Shown here piece by piece: positions 49,999-59,243 of a DNA stretch of 64,000 nt. Position 1 is the first letter of the stretch, and each line of letters begins with the position of its first letter. The notes below the pieces were generated by a model, which saw nothing but the letters and a program-made list of their open reading frames with translations, had not been told where the DNA came from and did not search any database. Source of the DNA: Achromobacter seleniivolatilans. GTDB taxonomy: Bacteria > Pseudomonadota > Gammaproteobacteria > Burkholderiales > Burkholderiaceae_B. The position numbers and the translations under genes are program-made. The stretch is taken from the NCBI RefSeq assembly GCF_030864005.1, contig NZ_CP132976.1:4278001-4342000 (forward strand), in the 5' to 3' direction.

Positions 49999-51552
49999 CT
50001 ATCGGGTCAGGGCCCATATTGCGACCCCGATCGCAAGCGCCACCACCCCAACCAGCGCTGCAACCAGCCGGTTGTTCTGCTCTTGAGCACGCCGCAGGTG
50101 AATCATCTCGGACAACAGCGCGGGCGAGACATTCGGGCGGCTCAGGTGGTCATGGACCAGCCTGGGCAAAGCGGGCAGCATTTGAGACCACTGCACGGCT
50201 TCTTTTTCCAGGCTTTGACGCAAGCCCTTGAATCCGACACGCTGACGCATCCAGCGTTCCAGATAGGGCTTCGCAGTTTTCCAGAGATCCAGGTTGGGAT
50301 CAAGCTGGCGGCCCAATCCTTCAACGTTCAGCAAGGTTTTTTGTAACAACACCAGCTGCGGCTGGATCTCAACATTAAACCGGCGCGAGGTCTGGAACAG
50401 GCGCAGCAGCACCTGCCCCAGCGAAATCTCAGACAAAGGCCGGTCAAAGTACGGTTCGCAAACGGCGCGTACGGCGCCCTCCAGCTCTTCTTCGCGCGTG
50501 TCGGCGGGCACCCAGCCCGACTCAATATGCAACTGCGCCACGCGGCGGTAGTCGCGGTGGAAGAAGGCCAGGAAATTCTGCGCCAGATAGTTCTTATCAA
50601 ACTCGGACAGCGACCCGACGATGCCGAAGTCCAGGGCGATGTAGCTGCCCAGCGTGCCAGGGCGGTCCGACACGTAGATGTTGCCCGGGTGCATATCGGC
50701 GTGGAAGAAGCCGTCGGTGAACACTTGCGTGAAGAAAATCTCGACCCCCGTGCGCGCCAGCGTCGGGATATCGATGCCGGCCTCGCGCATACGCTCGATC
50801 TGGCCCACCGGCATGCCGTACATGCGCTGCATGGTGAACACGGTGGACGCCGTGTATTCCCAGATCACCTCGGGCACGATCAGCATGTCGCCGCGGCCGG
50901 ACTCGGGGCCGAAGTTGCGGCGCAACTGGCTGCAATTGGAGGCTTCGCGCACCAGATCCAGTTCGTCATGCAAGTACTTGTCGAACTCGGCCACGACTTC
51001 GCGCGGCTTCAAGCGGCGGCCATCGGCGCCCAGGCGCTCGATGATGCGGGCCACGATCTTCAAGAGCGACAAGTCTTTTTCGATGATGTTCAGCATGCCC
51101 GGACGCAGCACCTTCACTGCGACTTCCCGGCCATCGTGCAGCACCGCAAAGTGAACCTGGGCGATCGAGGCCGATGCAACCGGGTCGACATCGAATTGCG
51201 CGAACAGCTTGGCCGGCGGCGCGCCCAGTGCCGCTTCGATGCAAGCGGCAGCCTGCGCGGACGGGAACGGCGGCACGCGGTCTTGCAACAACGCCAGCTC
51301 GTTGGCGATGTCAGCGGGAATCAGGTCGCGCCGGGTGGACAGTACCTGCCCGAACTTCACAAAAATGGGGCCTAGCGATTCCAGAGCCAGCCGCAGGCGC
51401 TGACCGCGCGGCTGGCGCGGCCGCGTACCCAGCCGGATAACGCGCAGCAGGCAGGTGGCCAGCGGATGATTCAGGCTGGACAACACCAGCTCGTCCAAGC
51501 CATAGCGCAGCGAAACCAGGATGATGCGTAAGAGGCGCAGCAAAGGAAACAT
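49999..51552 (-). CDS. ubiB: Ubiquinone biosynthesis ATPase/kinase-like UbiB
   Basis: Membrane-associated atypical kinase-like protein (517 aa) required for coenzyme Q synthesis, ADCK/ABC1 family. It contains the KxGQ element [11 protein letters not shown] (near residue 70), [21 protein letters not shown] ExD motif, and [17 protein letters not shown] for the metal-binding Asp. The last 25 residues form a membrane helix ([20 protein letters not shown]). It follows ubiJ by 3 nt in the same transcript. Confidence 0.95.
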   Translation of the reverse strand: MFPLLRLLRIILVSLRYGLDELVLSSLNHPLATCLLRVIRLGTRPRQPRGQRLRLALESLGPIFVKFGQVLSTRRDLIPADIANELALLQDRVPPFPSAQAAACIEAALGAPPAKLFAQFDVDPVASASIAQVHFAVLHDGREVAVKVLRPGMLNIIEKDLSLLKIVARIIERLGADGRRLKPREVVAEFDKYLHDELDLVREASNCSQLRRNFGPESGRGDMLIVPEVIWEYTASTVFTMQRMYGMPVGQIERMREAGIDIPTLARTGVEIFFTQVFTDGFFHADMHPGNIYVSDRPGTLGSYIALDFGIVGSLSEFDKNYLAQNFLAFFHRDYRRVAQLHIESGWVPADTREEELEGAVRAVCEPYFDRPLSEISLGQVLLRLFQTSRRFNVEIQPQLVLLQKTLLNVEGLGRQLDPNLDLWKTAKPYLERWMRQRVGFKGLRQSLEKEAVQWSQMLPALPRLVHDHLSRPNVSPALLSEMIHLRRAQEQNNRLVAALVGVVALAIGVAIWALTR

Positions 51553-51555
51553 GGA

Positions 51556-52200
51556 TCAGGCGCCCCGCTTTGCGCTGGCAGTTGCCAGACGAGATTGCAG
51601 GGCGGCGGCTGAACGGGCCAGCGCGTCGGCGCGCTCATTCAGCTCGGCCAGATCCAGACGCCATTGTTCCAACGCCGGACGTCCGGCCAGCACACCGCTT
51701 TCTTCGGCCAGATATTCAGACACGTTCCCGGCCAGGCGTTTGCTGACGGTTCGCGCGCCGTCCGCTGCCGCACGGGCCCCGCCCACAATGCGCAGCGCGG
51801 CGATATCGCCTACGACTCGCGCCAGGGCGTCCTCGGGGTCCCAGCGCAACTGCTTGGATAGATCCGCCACCACCTGAGCCAGAGCGGCATCGCCAGAGAT
51901 ATGCGTGGCTTCAGCAAAGTCAGGCTTGTCGCGGCCCGCATCAGGACCAAGGCGAGGCAATGGCAGCTTTTCAGGGGATACCGTCAGAGTCACATCGGGC
52001 ACCACGGCCGGGTCAGCCTGAGACGCCAGCCCTTCACTGTCGATCGTCAGGCCCAGCGTGAATCCCCCCAGGGCAAAACGCACGGTCTTGCCGGCATGCC
52101 GGACCAGACGCTCGCGCGCCCAGTCCTCGCGCCGCAACAAAGCGTTGAGCGCACTGACAGCGAATCGCGAGGGAGTGGGCAGAAACGAAAAAGGCAGCAT
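51556..52200 (-). CDS. ubiJ: Ubiquinone biosynthesis accessory factor UbiJ
   Basis: SCP2-type lipid-binding protein (214 aa) that assists the Ubi enzyme complex in the aerobic pathway. It has the N-terminal SCP2-like fold region (VRFALGGFTLGLTIDSEG, then DVTLTVSPEKL) and the C-terminal Ala/Arg-rich helix of UbiJ (ELNERADALARSAAALQ). ATG at 52200 is used; a TTG 12 nt upstream is also open. No SD is obvious. Located immediately before ubiB. Confidence 0.88.
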   Translation of the reverse strand: MLPFSFLPTPSRFAVSALNALLRREDWARERLVRHAGKTVRFALGGFTLGLTIDSEGLASQADPAVVPDVTLTVSPEKLPLPRLGPDAGRDKPDFAEATHISGDAALAQVVADLSKQLRWDPEDALARVVGDIAALRIVGGARAAADGARTVSKRLAGNVSEYLAEESGVLAGRPALEQWRLDLAELNERADALARSAAALQSRLATASAKRGA

Positions 52201-52303
52201 GGGGGTCTGCAACAGCCCGATCGCCGGGGTTGCCGAAGTTGATGGGTAAATCGGGAGTGTAACGGGTTAGATCGGAGGGCGTTTACGTGCGGGCACATGG
52301 AAA

Positions 52304-52326
52304 AACCGGCCCATCTAGGGCCGGTT
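52304..52326 (-). terminator. Rho-independent terminator after the Tim44-like gene
   Basis: On the minus strand AACCGGCCC-TAGAT-GGGCCGGTT is followed by TTT and CC. Perfect 9-bp GC-rich stem, 5-nt loop. It lies 63 bp beyond the Tim44-like stop and 104 bp before ubiJ, so it separates ubiE-tim44 from ubiJ-ubiB. Confidence 0.88.
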
Positions 52327-52388
52327 CATACGGAAGCCTTGCGGCGTCCGCGGCAGAAGGCGGGAATTGTCCCGGCCAGCCGATTTTA

Positions 52389-53402
52389 TTAGCTGGCGAG
52401 ATCCACCGGGATCTGCTGGATGCCGGCGAGCAACCAGCCGCCGTTGGCAGGCTTGAACAGATTCCAGACTTCTTCGAAGCGGAAAGCCTCGGCGCCCGGG
52501 GTCTCACGCAACATGCCGGAGAAGCGCACGCTGGCCAGGTGGCCGTCGGACACGGTCTCGATGCCCAGCATTTCGGCGTTCAGCAAGACGACTTCGGTCT
52601 TGTTAGGGGCCGCGCCACGCTCGGCCAATTGCGGCTTGAGTTCAGTGATCAGGTCGTCGGTCAGGAAATCGCGCAGACCGTCGGTGCTGCCGCTGTCCCA
52701 CACGGCCTGGATGCGGACGAACTGATCCTTGGCCTGCTTCAGGAAGTTAGGCGTATCAAAGTCGCCCGGCACGAACCAGTTGTTGTCTTCACCAGCCTTG
52801 GGCAGCACGGCGGGCGGAGCGACGGGCGCTGCGGCGACCGGTGCAGCGGCTGCGGCAGGCGCGGCGGCTGCCGGATTCAGCGTCTCACGCCACATGGGCT
52901 GCTGTTGCTGGCCCGGCGCATTGTTTGCGCCACCGAACGCGCCTTGCGTGGCGGTACGGGGGGCAGAAGCGCCGCGCAGACGGCGGACGATGAACAAGAC
53001 GGCAAAGATGACCAGGCCGATCAACAGGGCGGAACCCAGCATTTCAGCAAATGCGCCCGACAGGCCCATGCTGGAGAGCAAGGCAGCGATACCCAGGCCA
53101 GCGGCAATGCCGGCGATGGGGCCGAGCCAGCGCGAAGCACCGCTCTTGGCGGCGGCGCCTGCGGCACCCGCCGTTGCAGCGCCGGCAGCTGCCGGAGCGG
53201 CGGTGGCGCCAGCGGTATTGTTAGCGGCGGCGGGAGGCGTAGTAGCCTGACGCTGCTGGGTCACGTTGGAAGATTGACGGCCGGCGCTGGAACCGCCACC
53301 TGCACGACGGGCTTCAGCGTCAAACGACGCCGTTACCAACGCCGCGCCGGAAACGGCGATAAGCGCCGCGGCGACAAACCGCGAAAGACAGAATTTGGTC
53401 AT
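52389..53402 (-). CDS. Tim44-like domain protein
   Basis: Envelope protein of 337 aa, role unknown, in the family with a C-terminal Tim44-like domain (about residues 210-337; IQAVWDSGSTDGLRDFLTDD, FEEVWNLFK). N-terminal signal (about 1-30), a Gln/Ala/Thr-rich stretch, two hydrophobic segments (about 95-140; SALLIGLVIFAVLFIVRRL), then an Ala/Pro-rich linker. Membrane insertion with the Tim44 domain on one face is likely. ATG at 53402 follows GGGAGC. It belongs to the conserved ubiE-tim44-ubiJ-ubiB order. Confidence 0.85.
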   Translation of the reverse strand: MTKFCLSRFVAAALIAVSGAALVTASFDAEARRAGGGSSAGRQSSNVTQQRQATTPPAAANNTAGATAAPAAAGAATAGAAGAAAKSGASRWLGPIAGIAAGLGIAALLSSMGLSGAFAEMLGSALLIGLVIFAVLFIVRRLRGASAPRTATQGAFGGANNAPGQQQQPMWRETLNPAAAAPAAAAAPVAAAPVAPPAVLPKAGEDNNWFVPGDFDTPNFLKQAKDQFVRIQAVWDSGSTDGLRDFLTDDLITELKPQLAERGAAPNKTEVVLLNAEMLGIETVSDGHLASVRFSGMLRETPGAEAFRFEEVWNLFKPANGGWLLAGIQQIPVDLAS

Positions 53403-53483
53403 ATGTTTGCTCCCTCGTACTCGCGCCCCCGCTGCCCCGAGCAACAGGGAGTCCCACGGACCGCGGGACCTTCGGCGCGACTT

Positions 53484-53512
53484 TTCTTACAATAATCTGA
53501 ATGACGTAAGAA
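53484..53512. promoter_or_regulatory. Dyad in the Tim44-like gene promoter region
   Basis: TTCTTAC (53484-53490) and GTAAGAA (53506-53512) are exact complements 15 nt apart in the AT-rich part of the 178-bp gap between ubiE and the Tim44-like gene. A site for a dimeric regulator or part of the promoter is possible. Confidence 0.4.
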
Positions 53513-53580
53513 TAACGGACAAGACGCCGCCCCACAAGTTCCCCGTGGGCTTATGAAATATCCAGTGGACAGCCGGGCCG

Positions 53581-54357
53581 TCAGCCCAGGCGCACACCCT
53601 CGTGCAGGGCGGCGATACCGGCAGTCAGGTTGAAATACTGCACCCGGTCCAGGCCAGCGGTACGCAGCATGTCAGCCAGGGTTTCCTGGTCGGGATGCAT
53701 GCGAATGGATTCCGCCAGATAGCGGTAGCTGGCTTCGTCGTTGGCAATCTTTTTGCCCAGCCATGGCAGCACATTGAACGAATACCAGTCGTACGCGGGC
53801 GACAAAGGCTTGGCAACCCGGGAAAATTCCAGCACCAGCAGCTTGCCGCCGGGTTTGAGCACCCGGGTCATTTCAGCCAGGGCGCGGTCCTTGTGGGTCA
53901 TGTTGCGCAGACCGAAGGCCACGCTGACACGGTCGAAATACCCGTTGGGGAACGGCAGGCGCTCGGCGTCGCACACGGCGGTGGGCAGCAACAGGCCCGC
54001 GTCGGTCAGGCGATCGCGCCCAACGCGCAGCATGGAATCATTGATGTCAGTCAGCCAGACCTCGCCCGTGGGACCCGCGCGCTTGGCGAAGGCTTTGGCC
54101 AGGTCGCCAGTGCCGCCGGCAATATCCAGCACTTTCATGCCCGGACGAATGGCGGCGCGGCCAATGGTGAAGGCTTTCCAGATGCGGTGCAGGCCGGCCG
54201 ACATGAAATCATTCATGACGTCGTAGCGCTGGGCCACTGAATGGAAGACTTCAGCGACTTTGCGCGCTTTTTCGCCTTCTGGCACCGTTTGGAAACCAAA
54301 ATGAGTGGACTGCGAAGCGGAATCTGCGGAATGTTGCGATTCGGAGGGGTTTTGCAT
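53581..54357 (-). CDS. ubiE: Demethylmenaquinone/ubiquinone C-methyltransferase
   Basis: Methylates the quinone ring carbon in ubiquinone (and menaquinone) synthesis. The 258-aa product has [20 protein letters not shown] near residue 20, SAM motif [15 protein letters not shown] near residue 75, [20 protein letters not shown] and [14 protein letters not shown], all diagnostic of UbiE. ATG at 54357 follows an inverted-repeat cluster (54364-54399). Divergent from phoB. Confidence 0.96.
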   Translation of the reverse strand: MQNPSESQHSADSASQSTHFGFQTVPEGEKARKVAEVFHSVAQRYDVMNDFMSAGLHRIWKAFTIGRAAIRPGMKVLDIAGGTGDLAKAFAKRAGPTGEVWLTDINDSMLRVGRDRLTDAGLLLPTAVCDAERLPFPNGYFDRVSVAFGLRNMTHKDRALAEMTRVLKPGGKLLVLEFSRVAKPLSPAYDWYSFNVLPWLGKKIANDEASYRYLAESIRMHPDQETLADMLRTAGLDRVQYFNLTAGIAALHEGVRLG

Positions 54358-54363
54358 GGTGAA

Positions 54364-54399
54364 TTCCCGATATATCGGGCAATGGTAGCCTATCGGGAA
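54364..54399. promoter_or_regulatory. CCCGATA/TATCGGG half-site array before ubiE
   Basis: Perfect 14-bp palindrome CCCGATATATCGGG (54366-54379) plus a third half-site TATCGGGAA (54391-54399) that mirrors TTCCCGATA (54364-54372). The array occupies positions about 7 to 42 upstream of the ubiE start codon, where a bound protein would block transcription or translation. Confidence 0.6.
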
Positions 54400-54519
54400 C
54401 CCGGCGGCGGCCGCTAAACCTGTCACAGCAGCAGCCAGCGGTCACATACCTGAAATATTGCGGCCATACTATCGCAATGTTCGCGCCGCGCCGGCGCTCC
54501 GAAGTGTGCCAAATTCGCC

Positions 54520-55218
54520 ATGTCCAGCACTATCCTCGTCGTCGAAGACGAACCCGCAATCCAGGAACTGATCGCCGTCAACCTGTCCTTCGCGGGGCAC
54601 AAAGTGTTGCGCGCCTTCGACGCGGACCAGGCCCAAACCCTGATCCGCGCCGAACTCCCCGATCTGATCCTGCTGGATTGGATGTTGCCCGGCACGTCGG
54701 GCCTGGCCATGGCGCGCAAGCTGCGCAACGACGAACGCACCCGCGCCGTCCCGGTCATCATGCTGACCGCCAAGGGTTCCGAGCAAGACAAGGTAGATGG
54801 CCTGGAAGCCGGCGCCGACGACTACATCACCAAGCCGTTCTCGCCGAAAGAGCTGATGGCCCGCATCAAGGCCGTGCTGCGCCGCCGCGCGCCCCAGCTG
54901 ACTGACGACGTGATCGACGTGGGCGGCCTGAAGCTGGACCCCGTCACGCATCGCCTGTCGGGCAATGCCCAGTCGCTGCAAATCGGCCCCACTGAATTCC
55001 GCCTGCTGCATTTCTTCATGACCCACCCCGAGCGCGTGTTCTCACGTTCGCAACTGCTGGATCAGGTCTGGGGCGACCACGTGTTCGTCGAAGAGCGTAC
55101 CGTAGACGTCCATATCCGCCGCCTGCGCAAAGCCCTGGAACCCAGCGGCCATGATGCGCATGTGGAAACGGTTCGCGGCAGCGGTTACCGGTTTACGGCA
55201 CAGCTTCCGACGCGGTAA
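54520..55218 (+). CDS. phoB: Phosphate regulon response regulator PhoB
   Basis: OmpR/PhoB-class activator (232 aa) of phosphate-starvation genes. The receiver domain has ILVVEDEPAIQELIAVNL and the phospho-acceptor Asp in LILLDWMLPG; the C-terminal winged helix ends with RTVDVHIRRLRKALE and VRGSGYRF. It overlaps no gene and is followed by phoR after 13 nt. In the upstream gap TGTCAC and GGTCAC occur 19 bp apart, not the 11-bp spacing of a Pho box. Confidence 0.95.
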   Translation: MSSTILVVEDEPAIQELIAVNLSFAGHKVLRAFDADQAQTLIRAELPDLILLDWMLPGTSGLAMARKLRNDERTRAVPVIMLTAKGSEQDKVDGLEAGADDYITKPFSPKELMARIKAVLRRRAPQLTDDVIDVGGLKLDPVTHRLSGNAQSLQIGPTEFRLLHFFMTHPERVFSRSQLLDQVWGDHVFVEERTVDVHIRRLRKALEPSGHDAHVETVRGSGYRFTAQLPTR

Positions 55219-55231
55219 CTTCTGCACCACG

Positions 55232-56524
55232 ATGATCTGGTTGCGCACACTTTTCCTGGTCGCCCTTTGGGCGGTGGTTGCCTTATTGGCGCAATGGCTT
55301 CTTGGAGACCCGGCAGGCTGGATAGTGTTTTCCGCCGCGCTGGCCGCCACGCTGTTATGGCGCAGTTGGCGGCTCACGCTGGTCTCCCATTGGGCCCAAC
55401 ACCCGGACACCTCTCCCCCGGCGTCTGTCGGCCCCTGGGACGATATCCTCGCCCCGCTCTACCGTTACACACGTGCCCGCGCCCGTGAACTGACCGAAAC
55501 TCAAGAGACCATGCAAGGCATGCTGGCCGCCGCTCAGGCGCTGCCGGACGGCGCGGTCACCTTGAATGAAGACTTTCAGATTGACTGGTGCAACCGCATG
55601 GCGCGCCAGCATCTGGGCTTGCGCCTGCCCGCCGATCGCGGCCACAACCTGCTGAATCTGCTGCGCGCACCCGAATTCGTGGAATATGCGCACCGGCCGT
55701 CATGGCCCGAGCCAATTCTGGTGCGTCTGGGCCAGCAGGGCCAGGAACGCCTGATGATGATGCAGCTGACGTCTTACGCCAGCAATCAGCGCCTGCTCAT
55801 CACGCGTGACGTCACCCAGATCGAACGCCTGGAAACCACGCGCCGCGACTTTGTGGCCAACGTCTCGCACGAGCTGCGCACGCCGCTGACCGTGCTGGCG
55901 GGCTTTCTGGAAACGCTGCGCGATATGCCCACCGATGCCTTGCCCCCAGAACAACGGGCGCAATACATCGACATGATGCACGAGCAGGCCCAGCGCATGC
56001 AGGCGATTGTCGAAGACCTGTTGACGCTATCCACGCTGGAGTCCTCTCCGGGCAGCGACCCGCGCGCCATCAACATGAGCGCGCTGCTGCAAAAGGCGCG
56101 CCAGCAGATCGAGGCGCTGTCGGGCGGCCGCCATATTCTGGAATGGCATATTGACGACACGCTGGACGTGCTGGGCGCGGAAACCGAGTTGACGTCGGCC
56201 CTGTCCAACCTGCTGACCAACGCTGTGCGCTACACGCCGGACGGCGGCACGATCACCGTGCGCTGGGCTCGCGAGCCCGACGGCGGCGCGCGCTACAGCG
56301 TGCAGGACACGGGCATCGGCATTCCCGCCCGCCACCTGCCGCGCCTGACCGAACGCTTCTACCGTGTCGACCGTGGCCGCTCGCGCGCCGTGGGCGGCAC
56401 CGGTCTGGGGCTGGCAATCACCAAACACATTGCCATGCGTCACGACGCCGAACTGCTCATCACCAGCGAATCCGGCAAAGGCAGCGTCTTTGCGCTGCGC
56501 TTTCCGTACGAACGCATCGCCTGA
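55232..56524 (+). CDS. phoR: Phosphate sensor histidine kinase PhoR
   Basis: Membrane sensor kinase (430 aa) partner of PhoB. Two N-terminal hydrophobic helices (about residues 3-22 and 28-45) with almost no periplasmic loop, a PAS-type domain (LPDGAVTLNEDFQIDWCN), the H box NVSHELRTPLTVLAG, the N box LSNLLTNAVRYTPDGG and G box GGTGLGLAI. The absence of a sensing loop fits PhoR, which reads phosphate through PstSCAB-PhoU. The transcript ends in a strong hairpin. Confidence 0.93.
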   Translation: MIWLRTLFLVALWAVVALLAQWLLGDPAGWIVFSAALAATLLWRSWRLTLVSHWAQHPDTSPPASVGPWDDILAPLYRYTRARARELTETQETMQGMLAAAQALPDGAVTLNEDFQIDWCNRMARQHLGLRLPADRGHNLLNLLRAPEFVEYAHRPSWPEPILVRLGQQGQERLMMMQLTSYASNQRLLITRDVTQIERLETTRRDFVANVSHELRTPLTVLAGFLETLRDMPTDALPPEQRAQYIDMMHEQAQRMQAIVEDLLTLSTLESSPGSDPRAINMSALLQKARQQIEALSGGRHILEWHIDDTLDVLGAETELTSALSNLLTNAVRYTPDGGTITVRWAREPDGGARYSVQDTGIGIPARHLPRLTERFYRVDRGRSRAVGGTGLGLAITKHIAMRHDAELLITSESGKGSVFALRFPYERIA

Positions 56525-56529
56525 TCTTG

Positions 56530-56567
56530 CCATTCGCGCCGCGACCGCGGCGCGAATGGTAAATTTT
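56530..56567 (+). terminator. Strong terminator hairpin between phoR and copR
   Basis: CCATTCGCGCCGCG and CGCGGCGCGAATGG, 14 perfect pairs around AC, followed by TAAATTTT. It stands 6 bp after the phoR stop and its tail ends 5 bp before the copR start codon. Confidence 0.88.
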
Positions 56568-56572
56568 CGGCC

Positions 56573-57247
56573 ATGCGCATCCTGGTCATTGAAGACGAAC
56601 CCAAACTTGCCGACTACCTTAAGAAGGGTCTGTCGGAACAAAGCCATATCGTGGATCTGGCCCGCGACGGCGTCGACGGCCTGCATCTGGCGCTGGAAGG
56701 CGCTTACGACCTGATCGTGCTGGACGTGATGCTGCCGGGCGTGGACGGTTTCGGCATCCTGGCGTCTGTCCGCGCGCAGAAAGACACTCCCATCCTGATG
56801 CTGACCGCCCGCGATGCCGTGGAAGACCGCGTGCGCGGCCTGGAAGGCGGCGCGGACGACTATCTGGTCAAGCCTTTCGCGTTTTCGGAACTGCTGGCGC
56901 GCGTGCAAGCGTTGCTGCGCCGCGGACGGTCTCAGGAACCCACGCTGCTACGCCTGGCAGACCTGGAATTGGACCTGGCGCGCCGCCGGGCCCAACGCGG
57001 CGGACGGCGGCTGGATCTGACCGCCAAAGAATTCAATCTGCTGGCGCTGTTGATGCGGCGCCAAGGCCAGGTGCTCTCGCGCACCACTCTGGCCGAGCAG
57101 GTCTGGGACATGAATTTCGACAGCGACACCAACGTCATCGACGTCGCCGTGCGGCGGCTGCGCGGCAAACTGGATGATCCCTACGACACCAAGCTGCTGC
57201 ACACCGTGCGCGGCATGGGGTATGTGCTGGAATCGCGTCCCGCATGA
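56573..57247 (+). CDS. copR: Heavy-metal response regulator, CopR/CusR type
   Basis: OmpR-class DNA-binding regulator (224 aa) for copper resistance genes. The receiver begins [20 protein letters not shown], phospho-Asp in [14 protein letters not shown], then a winged helix ending [16 protein letters not shown] and VRGMGYVLE, the CusR/CopR subgroup pattern. No SD precedes the ATG and a terminator hairpin ends 5 nt upstream, so its own promoter must lie inside phoR, or the hairpin sets a basal level. It overlaps copS by 4 nt. Confidence 0.92.
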   Translation: MRILVIEDEPKLADYLKKGLSEQSHIVDLARDGVDGLHLALEGAYDLIVLDVMLPGVDGFGILASVRAQKDTPILMLTARDAVEDRVRGLEGGADDYLVKPFAFSELLARVQALLRRGRSQEPTLLRLADLELDLARRRAQRGGRRLDLTAKEFNLLALLMRRQGQVLSRTTLAEQVWDMNFDSDTNVIDVAVRRLRGKLDDPYDTKLLHTVRGMGYVLESRPA

Positions 57248-58653
57248 AATCGCTGCGCGTGCGCTCCATGCAGGCGCGGCTGACGCTGCTGTTGGGCGCC
57301 ATCGCGCTGCTGGTATCCAGCCTGGCTGGCGCCACGCTGTTCTGGGCGCTCAAGCGCGAGGTGGAACGCCAGGAAATCACTGAAGTCAGCGGCAAGCTGG
57401 AACTGATCGACCACCTGATCGACATGCAGAACAGCGCCAGCGGCCTGCACGATTTGGCGGCCACCTTTGATGAAATGCGGGCGGGCCAAGGCCAACTGGG
57501 CATCTGGATCGTGGATGCGCAGGGCCACGCCGTCTATGGCGGCGCGCCCCCGGAATTGCTGGAGACCGTGGACGGCAAGCAAGTCGTGCTGCAAGCCGCC
57601 GATGGCGGCCGTATGCGCGGCCTGCGCGTCGCCATGAACGACCGCATCCTGCCCGGCGCGCAACTGACCGTGGCGGTCAGCACGCGCACCAGCTCGCAAT
57701 TCCTCTATGCCTACGGCACCGCCCTGGTCCTGATCTGCGCGCTATGGGTCGGGGCGACCGTGGTGCTGGCGGCCTGGGCTGTCCGGCGCAGCATGGCGCC
57801 TGCGCGCCGGCTGTCGGAGCAGGCCGCGCGTATACAACCCGACAATCTGGCGCGGCGCCTGCCATTGGAAGACACCGACCGCGAGCTGCACGAGCTGGTC
57901 CGCTCCTTTAACCGCACCCTGGAACGGTTGCAGGCGGCCTACCAGCAGATGGAAGGCTTCAACGCCGATGTCGCGCACGAACTGCGCACGCCGCTTGCCA
58001 CCCTGATCAACGGCACCCAAGTCATGCTGTCGTCGCCACGCGATGCCGCGGAACTGCGCGACGCGCTGGAATCCAACCTGGAAGAGCTGGAAGACTTAAA
58101 GACGCTGGTCAACGACATGCTGTTTCTGGCCCGGGCGGATCGCGGCGAACGCGCCGCCGACCTGACGCCCGTGTCGCTGGCCGCCGAGGCCCGGCGTGTG
58201 GCGGAATACTACGAAGCCACGCTGGAAGCCAAAGGTGTTCATCTGCGCTGCGAGGGCGACGCCACCGTCGCCGCCAACCCGGGTCTGGTGCGCCGCGCCA
58301 TGGCCAACCTGATCTCCAACGCCATCAAGGCGACGCCCGCAGGACGCGAAATCGTGTTGAGTTGCTCGGCGTCGCCGCGCGGCGCTCGCGTTGAAGTCCG
58401 CAACCCCGGACCACCGATCCCAGCCGCCGATCTTCCCCGCATCTTCGACCGCTTTTTCCGGTCGGGGCAAACGCGTGCTCCGCGCAGCGAAGGCCATGGG
58501 TTGGGATTGGCCATCGTGCGCGCCATTGCGCGCATGCACGGCGGCGAAGTGGATGCGGTATCGGACGCCGGCGGCACGGTCGTCGGTATTACGCTGCGCG
58601 GGCCAGCGAGCCCGGTTGAACCGCTTGCGGCTCCTCACATTACAGAAACGTAA
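57244..58653 (+). CDS. copS: Heavy-metal sensor histidine kinase, CopS/CusS type
   Basis: Membrane sensor (469 aa) for periplasmic copper or silver. Helix near residues 12-35, a periplasmic domain of about 130 residues, a second helix (about 157-180), HAMP ([19 protein letters not shown]), H box [17 protein letters not shown] box [15 protein letters not shown], and G box [14 protein letters not shown]. It starts in an ATGA overlap with copR. Its last codons contain the ATTAC-N6-GTAAT element that probably belongs to the next promoter. Confidence 0.92.
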   Translation: MKSLRVRSMQARLTLLLGAIALLVSSLAGATLFWALKREVERQEITEVSGKLELIDHLIDMQNSASGLHDLAATFDEMRAGQGQLGIWIVDAQGHAVYGGAPPELLETVDGKQVVLQAADGGRMRGLRVAMNDRILPGAQLTVAVSTRTSSQFLYAYGTALVLICALWVGATVVLAAWAVRRSMAPARRLSEQAARIQPDNLARRLPLEDTDRELHELVRSFNRTLERLQAAYQQMEGFNADVAHELRTPLATLINGTQVMLSSPRDAAELRDALESNLEELEDLKTLVNDMLFLARADRGERAADLTPVSLAAEARRVAEYYEATLEAKGVHLRCEGDATVAANPGLVRRAMANLISNAIKATPAGREIVLSCSASPRGARVEVRNPGPPIPAADLPRIFDRFFRSGQTRAPRSEGHGLGLAIVRAIARMHGGEVDAVSDAGGTVVGITLRGPASPVEPLAAPHITET

Positions 58654-58654
58654 T
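58639..58654. promoter_or_regulatory. Candidate CopR box
   Basis: ATTAC (58639-58643), six bases, GTAAT (58650-58654), overlapping the copS stop codon and about 70 bp upstream of the cupredoxin gene. CopR/CusR-type regulators often bind short TTAC/GTAA inverted repeats just upstream of -35. A weak -10-like TACAGT follows at 58688-58693. Confidence 0.6.
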
Positions 58655-58723
58655 CCAGCCGACAGAATCGGGTCACCCCGGTTTTCCTACAGTGTCATCA
58701 CGGTTACTCCTTTAAGGATTCAC

Positions 58724-59224
58724 GTGAAAGACACGCTGCTACGCATGACCCAGGCCGCATTGCTGGCCCTGACGCTTACCGCCGCTGCCGCGCAAGCCGC
58801 CGGCGGCCATGACGGCCACGGCGGGCACGCCATGTCCATGCCGGCTGCCACGGCGCCAATCGGCAAACCGGGCGATGCCGCCCGCGTCAGCCGCGTCATT
58901 GATGTCGACATGACCGACGCCATGCGCTTTACCCCCGACCGTATCCAGGTCAAGGCCGGCGAGACCGTACGTATTAACGTGCGCAACTCGGGCAAGATCC
59001 GGCACGAGCTGGTGCTGGGAACCGACGCCGATCTGAAAGCGCACTACGACATGATGATGAAAGACCCGGGCATGCGGCACGAGGAACCGAACTCGGTATC
59101 GTTGGACGCCGGCAAAAGCGGCCAGATCATTTGGCGCTTTGATCAGGCGGGCACGGTGTCCTTTGGATGCCTGGAGCCGGGCCACTATTCGGCAGGTATG
59201 AAGGGATCGGTGTCGGTGCTTTGA
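58724..59224 (+). CDS. Periplasmic cupredoxin
   Basis: Plastocyanin/azurin-like copper protein (166 aa), CopI type. Signal peptide (ends near AAAAQAA), then a His/Gly-rich stretch GGHDGHGGHAMSM that may bind copper. The type-1 copper ligands are visible: His in IRHELVLG and the C-x4-H-x4-M cluster CLEPGHYSAGM near the end. The start is GTG at 58724, preceded by AAGGATT; an ATG seven codons later would cut into the signal peptide. First gene of the copper effector operon. Confidence 0.9.
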   Translation: MKDTLLRMTQAALLALTLTAAAAQAAGGHDGHGGHAMSMPAATAPIGKPGDAARVSRVIDVDMTDAMRFTPDRIQVKAGETVRINVRNSGKIRHELVLGTDADLKAHYDMMMKDPGMRHEEPNSVSLDAGKSGQIIWRFDQAGTVSFGCLEPGHYSAGMKGSVSVL

Positions 59225-59243
59225 TGCATCGCGCCCGCGTCCA

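Noticed and set aside
54421..54445. Pho box before phoB
   Set aside because: TGTCAC and GGTCAC occur but 19 bp apart rather than 11; too weak to call.
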